64,000 nt of DNA from Taudactylus pleione (GCA_031769625.1 JAUIMM010000040.1:16443501-16507500); one strand, 5' to 3'. Positions 1-10,880 are shown, counted from the first letter of the stretch. Notes: a model not told the origin generated them from the letters alone. Numbers and translations are program-made.

Positions 1-2224
1 CAATGCCGGTATCACCGCTCAGTGTGTAATAGCACTTCTCCAGACATGCAGCGTCCAGTGCCAGCTCATTGATCAAAGTTGCTGGAATCTCTCTGTGATG
101 TTAGTAAGTCATGCGTCATACGAAGATGGCTACACCCAACATGCTTTGTCACTCAACTTGGACTTCATCATGGGGCATCCCAGAGGGGGCAGCCAGAAAG
201 TTTGCAACTGTAGTTTCATTGTTTGGGGATCACAGATGAGGTTGCCCCCAAGTCAATGCCCTTGTCACTGCACTATTTCCTGTAGTGTAGTAAGTGGAAT
301 GCCATCACGTTCAGTGATATTATTATGGGCATATGATGATGTCATCTTTCTACCGGCTCCTCCCATGGACCCCACTTGTAGTGACTACTAGTAGTTGATA
401 GGTAAGTATGTTTTTTTTACCCCATTAGCTCTACTTCAGGGCTAAGGAAATATTGCACTTTTAAGGTATATTCTGAGGTTGAGTAAAAGAACATTTAACT
501 TTCAAAATGAATGACCTCAAACAAGACAAAACTATGGAATATTTTTAAGAGTTGACATGAAGCAGCAAAGACTGAATTGACACAGACTGTTGTCTGACTC
601 TCAGCTGAACCCAGAAGAGTATACCTGAGAACTTGGATGCATGCCAGAAAGGATATTGCTTAGTGATGAGGGAAGGGAAGGTTGTGATATGCATAGGAAC
701 ACATTTAACTCTGATGAAAGCTTGTACACTCTTCTTTGGTTGAAAACAAATAGGACACTTTGTTTTTGCTGAATGACATAAATATGAAATTTTTTTAGTT
801 TTCATTTAAATAAAATTGAAGAGTGAAATATTTCTTAACAAAATTAAACTATTAAATTGTATGATTCATTACTAATAATTTAACCTATTTTTATTGCATC
901 TAATTTCAGGGCAGAAAACCTTAGGGACTACGTTCTGTTTGGGGAAAGGAATCAGCTGCTACTGTATGAGAGCCGGTGGCATCATTACATGTGCTTCTAT
1001 AGACCTAATTTTGGGGTCCATGTGCCAAATATCCACTTATCATGAAGAAAAAGCCGCTCCTGCTTGCCTGTTAATGTGATGCAGGGGGCAGCTAACACAA
1101 AATAAAGGTATATTAAAAGATAGCCCTGCTTAGAAGAGTGAATGTGAAGTCACACCTCCGCTAGTGTCATCAGACACTGTGGACTCTCACCTGTCACCTT
1201 TGGTCTCTCGTCTTATGCAGCTTCAGCTCAGCTGTGAGAATTATTTCTGATTACAAACTTAATTAACAACCAAACAAAAGTGAGTTCACTTCCTGGAAGT
1301 TCCTGCTTCTCACTGGTCTTCAGGTGAGGAGAAGCAGATACCGGCAGCTGGTGGTGATGAAGCCGGCACTGAAGAAGACATAATAGCTGGGTCAGTTAGC
1401 ACCGCCATAGGTGGCTATGGCAGCGCCAATATTTTAGCCTTCTAATTTCCTTTAGTACCAATCAAGAAGCGATATGTACAGGGATTTTCTCTGTCTTTTT
1501 TGCTTGGCCCCTATATCTCCCCTTGGTACATGGAGCCCTTAGTCTGTTAGTAGTAAGGTATAGCAGCTATTGTGGATAAAAGAAAAGTAAACTGCATATT
1601 GTAAATAAGCACTAACTCAACATGTGCAAGTGAAGGACCTTTGATCAGGTGTTTAATATGAATACTAGAAGTTCTCTAGCTCTTAATAACTTGGCAACAA
1701 AAATACTACACAATAAAAACATGTTACTAGTGAGCAGAGTCATATCTAGACTTATTGATGCCCTGGGCCAGAAAGAGCTGTGGCACCCCCATATTTTTCA
1801 AATAGGGACATAAGATGTGCACCCAAAAAAGGTGTGTAGCCTCATGGTGAATGGCCATGACGAATCTGATTTGTCCCATACGTTGATGAAGGGGTACCAA
1901 ATCCTTTGTACACTGTTATTCAGGTGTCACTGCCAAATGCAGTGTGAATCCAATGGCTGCATTGATGATACACAATATTTATGAAGTATAACTAACCAGC
2001 TCTAGATGTAGGAGAGCGCTGGTGAAGCTTCATCTGTAGTAGGATTTGTTCATCAGAACTGCCATGCACAAGCCTGGAGCCTACAGTGTAGATCGCTGAC
2101 TGAAGGTACATAAAGAGGGAATTGGTATGATTTACTGTCGGACCCCTGGCCGGCGGATCAAATCCCAACAGCGGCAGCCCAACAAGGATGAAAATTCCGA
2201 TCCTCCCTAGGTAAGTATTCACTA
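1..2224. other. unassigned AT-rich intergenic DNA
   Basis: No recognisable gene, RNA or complete transposon was found here. Reading frames up to about 98 codons (for example 95-391) carry no motif I recognise and no splice context. Some blocks, such as 1140-1440 and 1740-1900, read like old dispersed repeats, but no ends could be defined. Confidence 0.5.
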
Positions 2225-2480
2225 ACCTAATTCTACCCCCAACCCTCCCTTAGGGGTGCCTAACCCTAACCTTCCCCCCCAGTGCCTAACCCTAATGCCC
2301 CCTCTAAGTGCCTAAACCTAACCCCCCCTTCCCCACCGCCTAAACCTGTCCTCTGGCGGGGTGCCTAACCTAAGTCCCCCCCGAGGGTGCCTAACCTTAA
2401 CCCTCCCTCCCCCTAGCCTAAGTCGCGGGGGAGTGCCTAACCCTAAGTCCCCCTGGGAGCCCTAAACCTAACCCTCCCCC
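2225..2480. repeat. degenerate C-rich minisatellite with CCTAACCCTAA words
   Basis: About seven degenerate units of 30-40 bp, each with a core like GTGCCTAACCCTAACC followed by a C-rich run. The core overlaps the vertebrate telomere hexamer on the C-rich strand (CCCTAA), but never more than about two hexamers occur in a row. It sits between two G/C-rich segments (2130-2200 and 2540-2640) that repeat CCGGCGG and TCCCGACTGC-type words, so the whole may be one dispersed repeat with an expanded middle. Confidence 0.6.
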
Positions 2481-2659
2481 CCATGGCTGTCCGTGCTCGC
2501 CCCCCGGGATCACTTCATTTGGGATGCCGGGTGCCGGTCTCCCGGTGTCTAGATTTAGACGCCTGTCATTTAACCCTTCGCCGGGATTAAGCAGTCGGGA
2601 AGCCGGCTGTCGGGATTAGGTCCGCCGGCTTCCCGACTGCATACCCATAAAGAGTGCTA

Positions 2660-3740
2660 CTTGTATTGTAGTGTATATGCAGCAAATATCAGTGGCAGGG
2701 AGGTCCATGTATACAGCCGGACTCACCACTAACATATTTAGCAAATGATTCAGATGTAGAGACTCCTACTGTATTCCACTGGCAGTCAATCATGCAAAAT
2801 ATAAAGCAAAAGTAAAGGGTAGAAAAGGGGTAAGAGATAAGTTAAACTAGGCATAAGTAAAAAGGGGAGCCTCCGGTAATTCATACTGTAACTACTGTAG
2901 TACTAGATACAGTGAATATGCAAATCCAAAGCCTTAGACGACTGATAGTTGGGTATACAGTTTAGCATTTGCAGAACGTACATTTTTTATGTCTTTTTTT
3001 ATACTCCACATTGGTGACAAACATATTGTAAGTGTATTGGATGCTTTGAACTAAAAGACTACGGGAGGAATTCAATTAGATGCGATAAAGCAAAGCTTAA
3101 CATTGGTAAAGTTTTTACACACATTGTGTAATTTAGTGCAATATTTTCATGTGTCTCTTGTCTATGCATACTCCTGTTTTTCGCACTATCCTGTTCCAAA
3201 AGACGCAATGTGGCATTTGCACGAAAACGGTTCCTGGAGTAATCTGCAAAAAGTAAAGCTGAATTTGGGGAATCTGTACCCCATAAAAAGCCTAACTGAA
3301 ATAGGAAAAAAATATAAAAGTGTATTAGTGGTCCTAATAAAAGTATTTGGGGTTCTTAAATTGTGTCAAATGGTTGTTATATGCATTTTTGGGTAACAGT
3401 GGAAAAATTATAATAAGCATTTCTATTACTGTTAAACTAGGGGTACATTAAAATGGTTGCAGTTATATTTTTGAGTTATACAAAAGTGCTCTTTTAAAAA
3501 TTGGTGCAGCCACCTGTGATGTTTAAAACACATTTCCCATCCATACAGCCCTCCAAAATACCAGACCCACTACTTTAAATCCATTTTCCAACACTTTTAA
3601 TTTTCTCACCCCAAAAATGACGTAATTAATTTGCAAATTAAGCTAATTAAAAAATATATTTTTTCCTAATTTGTCATTAGAGGGGTGTCCAAAAAAACAA
3701 ACAACTGTTCAGAACAAAAAAGTCCCGACATATTTTTTTT
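2660..3740. other. unassigned AT-rich DNA
   Basis: Nothing assignable was seen. The frame at 3103-3396 is open but has AT-rich composition and no family motif. Confidence 0.45.
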
Positions 3741-3750
3741 TTCCCCTGAC

Positions 3751-3905
3751 GAAGCGGCCCTGTGAAGCGGCCCTGTGAAGCGGCCCTGTGAAGCGGCCCT
3801 GTGTACGCCGGCCCTGTGAAGCGGCCCTGTGAAGCGGCCCTGTGAAGCGGCCCTGTGAAGCGGCCCTGTGAAGCGGCCCTGTGAAGCGGCCCTGTGTACG
3901 CCGGC
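3751..3905. repeat. 13-bp minisatellite (GAAGCGGCCCTGT)n
   Basis: About eleven near-perfect head-to-tail copies of GAAGCGGCCCTGT. Two copies are replaced by a GTACGCCGGC variant, one in the middle (~3802) and one at the end (~3896). Because 13 is not a multiple of 3, all frames stay open and give repetitive GPLHRAASQGRFT-type peptides on the minus strand. These are by-products of the repeat and not a gene. Confidence 0.93.
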
Positions 3906-4062
3906 TTTCCTGGCTGCGTACGGGACACATTGCTATAATTATATAATGTGACTGCTAAGAAATGTGTTTAATGTGACACAACAGAAATGATTCAACCTGC
4001 GAGGGTTTATACTAGATAAAACTAAATAGCATATAGCTAAATACTTGTGGGGATCGAACTGA

Positions 4063-4406
4063 AGGTGCCCACACACATACCGACTTTTCATCCAATTTGG
4101 CCGATTTCGACGAATCGTGACGACAGATCATGTAAAAAATGGCCAAATCGTGAGTTTCTACACTTGATCACGATGCCGATGCGCGTCCCCGCTCGTCGTA
4201 CATCGCATCTTCAGATCTGCCGTGCTGTAGGGCAGATTAGCCAATCTGGGATACAATGCACTGGCTGCACCATAGATCTTAAGTCAGATTGGACATTTTT
4301 AACTCCAAATCGTGACCACGACTGCCTGGGGAGAGTTCAGGGAGAGTTCAGGGGAAATCGTGTACATTGGCTGATTGGGAGCAAGTCGGTATGTGTGTGG
4401 GCACCT
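4063..4406. mobile_element. non-autonomous PIF/Harbinger MITE (344 bp)
   Basis: The ends are inverted repeats: AGGTGCCCACACACATACCG at the left and its complement at 4387-4406. The first ~110 bp and the segment around 4170-4250 match the 5' part of the large Harbinger element starting at 5174 (same CCGACTTTTCATCCAATTTG and GCTGTAGGGCAGATTAG words), and the 3' end matches that element's 3' terminus. It is therefore an internally deleted relative of its neighbour. The flanks are TGA and TCA, so the 3-bp target duplication is not exact and may have mutated. Confidence 0.88.
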
Positions 4407-4409
4407 TCA

Positions 4410-5170
4410 GAGAGTGATATCTGTGCTTACTAACAGCCTGCACAAGCAGACTTCAGATCCTAAGTGTGAAATTGTTACATTAGTTGCAACCCTTTAAATG
4501 TGGAGTTATTATTGCTGGAAGGGATACCTTATAACCAAATAGGACTACACTATATATCCCCAGCTATAAAGGCATATTGCATTTATTAACAGGCAATATT
4601 ATTTCCATCCCGAGGAATAAATGAGAAATCTCTCTTTATTCTACTATACTGAGAATCTGTGTATGTTCAGAAAATCAAACACTCATGAATCGTGCAAAAA
4701 TTGGACACTATGAACACACATGTTTGAATGATCAGTATATGTGTTGAGATAGGAACATCAATAGATATTCCAACATAATTGACTCCATTAAGTGTAATTT
4801 ATAAATAATTCATCTGTAAAGGGAGAGGGATCGCTCTCTGGGGGGATAATTGGCCGATCTCATATTTGACTATTAAATACAGTGTACTTAAAAATCATAT
4901 AAAAAATCTATATATTGTGTGCCTGATCACATCTAAAAAATTTATACTCCATACCTAGAGGGTCATATAGAATTTTGGAAATATTTGAAACATTACAAAA
5001 CATATATAATTATTAACATATCCCATGCCAGATATCCCTATACTTAACAGTTAATAAAGACAACACTTTTTTGGTATACATTTATTTGTTAATTAGCAGT
5101 CATTGAGAGTCTCATACACGGTTGTTTTTTTAATCATATTTCTGACTTTTTCACATGATTTTTCTATCTC
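4410..5170. other. AT-rich spacer
   Basis: AT-rich DNA between the MITE and the Harbinger element. Nothing assignable was seen. Confidence 0.5.
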
Positions 5171-5589
5171 TTATGGTGCCCACACACATACCGACTTTTC
5201 ATCCAATTTGGCCGATTTCGACGAATCGTGACGACGAATTGGGTAATAAAAGTACAAATCATGAGTTAATACTCACGATCACGATGCCGATGCTCGTCCC
5301 TGCTCGCCGTTCCTTGCATCCTCTGATCTGCCATGCTGTAGGGCAGATTAGACAACCTGGAACACGATGGAAGCCGATTGTGAGGGTTTTTTTTCCCTCA
5401 CGATGAATCATACGATTCATCGCACAACGCGTAATTTGATTGACAGCTTCCTGTGCATACCCCATCACCATTTTGTGCAGCATCGTGCATGGAGGATGAT
5501 AGACGCACTTTGGGAGCCGGCACACTGGAAGTCTTGTTTTGTTGGAAGTTTGGTGAGTATTTGTACAGTTTAAATGCAACCACACTGAC

Positions 5590-6025
5590 CACCAATATGT
5601 GCTCCCCCACTGCCCACCAATGTGTGCCCCCAGGTAATAAATGCATGACCCAGCCACCGCCCGCTGGAATGAGGCGGGCGGTGGCTGGGTCATGCATTTA
5701 AGCTCCCACTGCCCACCAATGTGTTCCCCCAGGTAATAAATGCATGACCCAGCCACCGCCTGCCGTATTGAGGTGGGCGGTGGCTGGGTCATGCAGTTAA
5801 GCTCCCACTGCCCACCAATGTGTGCCCCCAGGTAATAAATGCATGACCCAGCCACCGTCCGCCATATTGAGGCGGGTGGTGGCTGGGTCATGCATTAAAG
5901 CTCCCACTGTCCACCAATGTGTGCCCCCAGGTAATAAATGCATGACCCAGCCACTGCCCGCCGTATTGAGGCAGGTGGTGGCTGGGTCATGCATTTAAGC
6001 TCCCACTACCCACCAATGTGTGCCC
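5590..6025. repeat. tandem array of ~99-bp units, each a palindrome
   Basis: About 4.3 copies of a ~99-bp unit starting CTCCCACTGCCCACCAATGT. Each complete unit holds an inverted repeat with arms of about 25 bp around a short loop: ATGCATGACCCAGCCACCGC and its complement. Every unit could therefore fold into a long hairpin. The array lies in the non-coding left part of the Harbinger element. Open frames across it on both strands are repeat by-products. Confidence 0.92.
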
Positions 6026-6776
6026 CCTTACCTAACCACATCATGGGGCCACCTAATAATTAATTAGAAAACCAATCAATTTTTTTTTTAATTAATAGAC
6101 AAAAATATTTAATCAAAATAAACAAATACATTCCAGGAAGATTATTCATATTGAAATAACATATTATATTAATAATAAACATGTTTAAAAATCAATTCAA
6201 TACAGATAAAATGAAAATACATTTTAAGTAATATAACAAAAAATAAATAAATAAACACGTATTTTACAAAACAATCACCATACATTACATTTAAAAACAC
6301 ACATTATTTAAAGCTGGGGGTCTTCTACCTTTTGGTCTCCAGCTGTTGTGGAACTACAGATCCCAGAATGGCCTGCCACCCACCCTTGAGAAATAACAGC
6401 ATGTTAAAAGTGTTTTTAGGGCATCCTGGGATCTGTAGTTATACAACAGTGATAGGCCCAAAGGTGGAAAACCCATGCTGTCAAACAAAGAAAAACATTA
6501 TATTAGCAAGCAATGAACACATGACATTCCTGTAAAAGAAAACACGATTACAATACCATAACAAACCTTTAAAAACCTGTAAAAAAGAAAATATTATAAC
6601 ATTAAAAATGTTAACTATAACATTAAATTTTTAGAAACCTGTAAAAAAGAAAATATTAAAACAATAAAAATGTTAACTATAACATTTATTAAATTTAACA
6701 AAAACCTTTCAAAAAGAAAATATTAAAACATTAAAAGTGTTAACTATAACAACATTAAATTTAACAAAACTATATA
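6026..6776. other. AT-rich non-coding part of the Harbinger element
   Basis: Very AT-rich DNA with short imperfect direct repeats near 6560-6760 (AAAAAGAAAATATTAAAACA-like phrases about 65 bp apart). It includes a small inverted pair around 6316-6470 (CTTTTGGTCTCC...GATCCCAGAATG with TGGGATCTGTAG...CCCAAAGGTGG) that may be another small MITE. No gene was seen. Confidence 0.5.
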
Positions 6777-7217
6777 CAGGTTGAGTCTACGATATCCAAA
6801 ATGCTTGGAACCAGGGGTATTTTGGATAACGGAATATTCCGTATTTTGGAATATTTGCATATCATAATGAAATATCTTGGGAATGGGACCCCACTATACA
6901 CACTGAATGCATTTATGTGTTATATACACCTTATACACACAGCCTGCAGGTAATTTTATACAATATTTTCAATAATTTTGTGGTTCAAACAAAGTTTGTG
7001 TACATACATAAAATTCAGTTATGTTTCATATACACCCTATACACACAGCCTGAAGTTAATTTTCTACAACATGTTTAATAATTTGTGCCTTAGACAAAAT
7101 TTGTGTACATTGAACCATCAAAAATCAAAGGTTTCATTATCTCAGTCAAGCCCAAAAAATTCCTTATTTCGGAATATTCCGTATTTCGGAATATTTGTAT
7201 ATGGGAGACTCAACCTG
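6777..7217. mobile_element. Tigger-like (pogo-type) MITE, copy 1, nested in Harbinger
   Basis: A 441-bp element beginning CAGGTTGAGTCTACGATATC and ending in the complement of CAGGTTGAGTCTCCCATAT, flanked by TA on both sides. The interior carries phrases (ACAAAGTTTGTGTACAT, AATATTCCGTATTT) that I recall from the non-coding parts of Tigger7-type elements; that family link is from memory and unverified. There is no transposase. It lies just upstream of the MADF gene, so it inserted into the Harbinger element. Confidence 0.8.
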
Positions 7218-7259
7218 TACACAAATATTTAAATGTCTTTTTTTTCCTCTTCATAGATA

Positions 7260-9030
7260 ATGTCCATGGATAGTGAACGTGAATTCGTTACAGGATTTAT
7301 TGAAATGCTGCACTCGAAAGAGTGTCTCTGGAAGATCAGTTCTCGGAAGTACCACAACAAGTCGCACAAGTTGGCCGCATTAGAGGTACTTTTGGAGTAT
7401 ATGAAAAAGTACATCACTGATGCAGACCTGAAAACTGTACGGCAAAAGATTCAAAATCTCAGGACAGTGTACATCAAAGAAAAAAAGAAGGTGGATGACT
7501 CCAAAAAATCAGAAGCGGGCACAGATGAAATATATAGTCCTGCGCTGTGGTACTACCATATGATGTAATTCATCAGTGAACAAGAGCCTCAAAGGGAATC
7601 TATCGTCTTGATGGCTGAGCGTGAGGGAGAAGAGGAGGTTGCAGAAGTCTTGGTAAGTAGTGACACAGTTTAAACCAAAATCCTTAATGTTTTTGTTGTT
7701 AAATCCCAAATGTCCAATTTAGTCAGTAGTTCACAGACAGTCCTCCTGCCATGGTACAGCACCTGGTCCATTAAAATAGGTCATGTACTCCTCCCTCACT
7801 TCTTTGGCACGTGCGGTGTATGTTGTTGTTTTTGGTGGTGCAGACACAGATTTCAAATGTTCAATGTCCTCCAGGGATCCTACATTTTCTGGTCTAGCTG
7901 GGACTAGATTTTCTTCGCAGAAAGTTGTGCAGCACACAGCATGCCATCATGACCCAGTCTATCGTCTCCACACGTAGATTGATGGTGGTGTGGAAAATGC
8001 TGAAGCGGTTGCCCATTATTCCAAATGCATTTTCCACAACTCGCCGTACCCGGGATAGACGGTAGTTGTAGATCCTCTTCAACTCTGGTCAGGCCCCTGT
8101 GTGCAAATGGCTTCATCACATGTTCATGTAATGCAAAAGACTGGTCTGCGACGAATACGTAATTTAGGCCGTGCTTTGTCTGGTCCAGTGAGGGCAAGTT
8201 GATGGTTTTGTTGCCAAGTCTCTGGTAGAAAGCAGTCTTTTTGAAGGACCCACCATCCGAAACACGGCCATTCTTGCCGACATCCACAAACAGTAATTTG
8301 TAGTTCGCATTCACTACTGCCATGAGAACGATGCTGAAGAATCCTTTGTAGTTGTAGTAATATGATCCGGTGTTGGCAGGTGGGTTGATGCAGATGTGTT
8401 TCCCATCAATGGCTCCTCCGCAGTTAGCGAAATTCAAACGTTGTTCAAAATCTTCCGCGATGCTGGTCCACTCCTCCACGGTGTTAGGAAACTGTAAAAA
8501 TAGTAAAAAAGGGGTTAAAACATGACTATAATATATTTTTTTCTTTTTTTCCTATATAGACTCCCACCCAAGACCCGGATTTAGCATCCACACCAGATCT
8601 CAGTCTGCTCGGTGGTGACAGTGAGCCGGAGAATACCACACAAGTGGAAACTCCACTTCCACCTGGACCCTCATCTTCTTCACAACAACCGCAAAAAAAG
8701 AAAAAAAAACAGGAGAGAAAGGAGAACCTTACTGAACGTGAGGACAATTTTTTCAAAAATGCAGAACGTCTGCTGCGGCAACCCCCAGATGTAATAGATG
8801 ATTTCACAGCTCATGTGAACAGCACATTGAGAAATATGGATACAGATATCCAAAGAAATTTTCTAAGGTTAAACTACGACCTGTTGAGTCGCTGTATGAG
8901 CAAAAATATCTCCAATTCTACATACATAGCAGACCCAATGCTATTTTCCCCTGCTCAAAATAGGTATGTCTACCCCCCCTGCCCAGTTAGATATTACTCT
9001 CCCACCAAGCACCAGCACCACCTTGTATAA
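7260..9030 (+). pseudogene. Harbinger Myb/SANT-like (MADF) accessory protein gene, two exons
   Basis: Exon 1 runs from ATG at 7260 to a GTAAGT donor after 7652. Exon 2 begins at 8560 after a polypyrimidine tract ending TATAG and stops at 9030. Phase 0 is kept across the junction. Exon 1 encodes a MADF-type domain (residues ~7-75, with FVTGFIEMLHSKECLW and YHNKSHKLAALEVL). Exon 2 encodes a Pro/Ser stretch, a lysine-rich run and a helical tail. In known Harbinger systems the Myb-like partner binds the ends and carries the transposase into the nucleus. An in-frame TAA at 7566-7568 interrupts exon 1, with sense coding resuming to the donor, so this copy is broken. Exon 2 of the transposase lies antisense inside its intron. 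Confidence 0.85.
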
Positions 9031-9853
9031 TGCTCTGCTGGATGCAGCGGATGAGTCGCCCCAATATACAGAGATGTAAATTGTATGTTGCTTTTAATAT
9101 CACCAAATTTTATGAATTCTAATAGGTGCTGCATGGGATAGGGTGGTGATGACGCCATTTGGACAAGGTCACTACGCACATGGCACAAGTACACATTGCT
9201 GGAAGCCGGGGCCACAATGTATACTTGTGCCATGTGTGTATTGGCTTGTTCAAACTGGCGTCTGACCCACCCTATCACATATAGCCAACTACCTATTAGA
9301 ATTCATAAAATTTGGTGATATTGTTCTTTTGTAAAATTGTTATAAAAAAAGGATATTGCACACAGTTTAGTGCACACTTTCAAAAGTTGCCTGCAGGTCA
9401 GTGCACATTGTACTAAATGAAGGCTATTTTTTGCTTTATGTTGAGTAAAAACAAATAAAATTTTCTTTGCACAAGAAACCAATGTGTGGTGTTTTTTTTT
9501 TACTTACCTTGCAATACTGGTACAGTAGCAATTTAACGATGGCTTTGCAGGTCTCCCAAGGACTGAGGTGAGATGAGTGTCCCAAACTTCAGGTCTTCAA
9601 ATGACCTTCCTGTAGCAAGGTACCTCAGGGTAGCCACCAGTCTGCCTTCAGCAGGGATTGCCCTCCGCCACCTTGTGTCCTGTCTCTGGATGTGGGGGGT
9701 CACCAGATGCAGCAATTCCTGGAAGGTGGCATCATCCATGCGCAGGTAGTTCCAATAGTCATCCGGGTTGTTCTCCTTGATCTCCATCAGCAGGGACATG
9801 TGAGAGCGGGTATCCCTTTGTAGAAGCCACTCCTTGGTGCAGCATGCTCTCAT
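7731..9853 (-). pseudogene. Harbinger DDE transposase (HARBI1-like), two exons, frameshifted
   Basis: The N-terminal exon (9853-9508) encodes the HTH-like region (DDATFQELLHLVTPHIQ, RYLATGRSFEDL) and ends at a GTAAGT donor. The second exon starts at 8491 after a TTTTTACAG acceptor and runs to TGA at 7731. The DDE residues are visible: D in AIDGKHI, D in FVADQSF, E in RRVVENAFG; the tail ends FNGPGAVPWQED. Three frameshifts are needed to keep the family reading, near 9555, 8080 and 7918, and a TGA lies just before the first ATG. The product would cut and paste the element. The 1-kb intron contains exon 2 of the MADF gene on the other strand. Confidence 0.87.
9096..9322. mobile_element. palindromic MITE nested in the transposase intron
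   Basis: The ends AATATCACCAAATTTTATGA and its complement are perfect over about 32 bp. The arms continue with mismatches for roughly 56 bp (GGGATAGGGTGG / CCACCCTATC). The centre has a further inverted pair (GCACAAGTACACATTG / CAATGTATACTTGTGC). At 227 bp with no coding capacity it looks like a MITE or foldback of unknown superfamily, lying between the MADF stop codon and the first transposase exon. Confidence 0.75.
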
Positions 9854-10372
9854 CCTTCATCGCTGGGCCCTTTTCCTAATCTCCCAGACCCCCAGCTTCA
9901 GCGACCAACACTCTATACCGATAGGGATGTATCAGTACAGAATTCAGGAACAGGATAGAATGCAGGTAGGTAGCACACACTTGCAGGTAGAATAAACTTT
10001 GTAAAAGGCAAGCCAAATACAAAGCACAGTAGCAATGTACAGGATTCAGCAGGAATACACCTAGCCTCATCTAATAGCAGAGCAGAATGTACACAGATTT
10101 TAAAGGGTGCATGCTTTTTATACTCCCTAGATAGCCCCTCCGATTGTTATGGCTATTTAAATTTCCCACCAATAGTCAAGAGCCTGTTTTTATTTTTTTA
10201 AACTCACAATTTGTTATGGACAATCTCATGATAGATCGTGAGATCGCAAAACAGATTGGGTGTCTCTTTTCCAAAATCATGATCACGATGGCAAGGGAGC
10301 TCCCTTGAAAGTTCATGAGGAAATTGGACAAGAAATTGGATCATGATCACATCGGTATGTGTGTGGGCACCT
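9854..10372. other. right non-coding end of the Harbinger element
   Basis: 5' flank of the transposase gene, presumably holding its promoter, followed by the subterminal region. Near the end are repeated ATCATGATCAC and GATCGTGAGATCG words, resembling the CGATCACGATG words near the left end. Short inverted words like these are candidate transposase or Myb binding sites; that role is inferred. Confidence 0.5.
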
Positions 10373-10499
10373 TTACCTTATATTTCGCAGCATTTTAGAA
10401 ATTTTTGGAATTTTAGTTGTATTCTTAATAAAAGTAACATTTTATGTAATATTTCCTTTTGTGCACCACAATGGATAATTATTTTTCTTTCCCTATTTA

Positions 10500-10880
10500 T
10501 GGGTAATGCCACAGCCAGGAGACACCTGGCTGTGGCATTACTGGGTCACCTCAGCCAAAGCATTAATCCCCACCAACTAGTCAGCCCAGGCCAGGGAATC
10601 CTTGGGAAGTGGGGACCCCCTCAATAAAGGGGTCTCCCCTCCCGAGTATACCCCCAAGCCTGGGCTGAAGCCCAGGGCTATCACCATGGTTGATAGGTGT
10701 CAACAATAGATTTAAACTATTATTGTCCTTTACAGTAGGACTACAGGCCCCAGCAAACCTGCCCCGCTTGCTGGCACTTGGAGAACCACAAGTGCAAGCA
10801 AGCTCAGGCGGCAAAGGCCCGCTGATTACCTATAGTCCTCCAGTAAAGGAAATATTAAAATAAAGACAGTACACACACAC
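10500..10880. repeat. dispersed repeat family R1, copy 1
   Basis: It opens with a perfect 17-bp-arm hairpin: GTAATGCCACAGCCAGG at 10503-10519 and its complement at 10525-10541, with a 5-base loop. It is followed by a segment that recurs in degenerate form at 34610-34960, sharing CTTGGAGAACCACAAGTGC-like text and a tail like GAAATATTAAAATAAAGACA. I know no coding or transposase association for it. Confidence 0.7.

Larger units (their letters stand above)
5174..10372. mobile_element. PIF/Harbinger DNA transposon, near-complete (5.2 kb)
   Basis: The left end (TGGTGCCCACACACATACCG) and the right end (ATCGGTATGTGTGTGGGCAC plus CT) are inverted repeats. The flanks are TTA (5171-5173) and TTA (10373-10375), the 3-bp duplication expected for this superfamily. 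Inside are the two genes that autonomous Harbinger elements carry: a Myb/SANT-like (MADF) protein on the plus strand and a DDE transposase on the minus strand. Both are mutated. A tandem array of palindromes, a Tigger-like MITE and a palindromic MITE are nested within. The two-gene architecture is established for Harbinger; calling this copy inactive is inference from the frameshifts and stop codon. Confidence 0.93.

Noticed and set aside
2225..2480. Genuine telomeric repeat block
   Set aside because: There are never more than about two TTAGGG-type hexamers in a row; the unit is ~35 bp.
3677..3930. Long minus-strand frames encoding GPLHRAASQGRFT repeats
   Set aside because: They come from a 13-bp minisatellite that stays open in all frames.
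4047..4433. 128-codon frame
   Set aside because: It is coextensive with a 344-bp MITE and includes its terminal repeats.
5259..5891. 210-codon minus-strand frame
   Set aside because: It is translated from the palindromic tandem units of the Harbinger leader and has no homology to either Harbinger gene.
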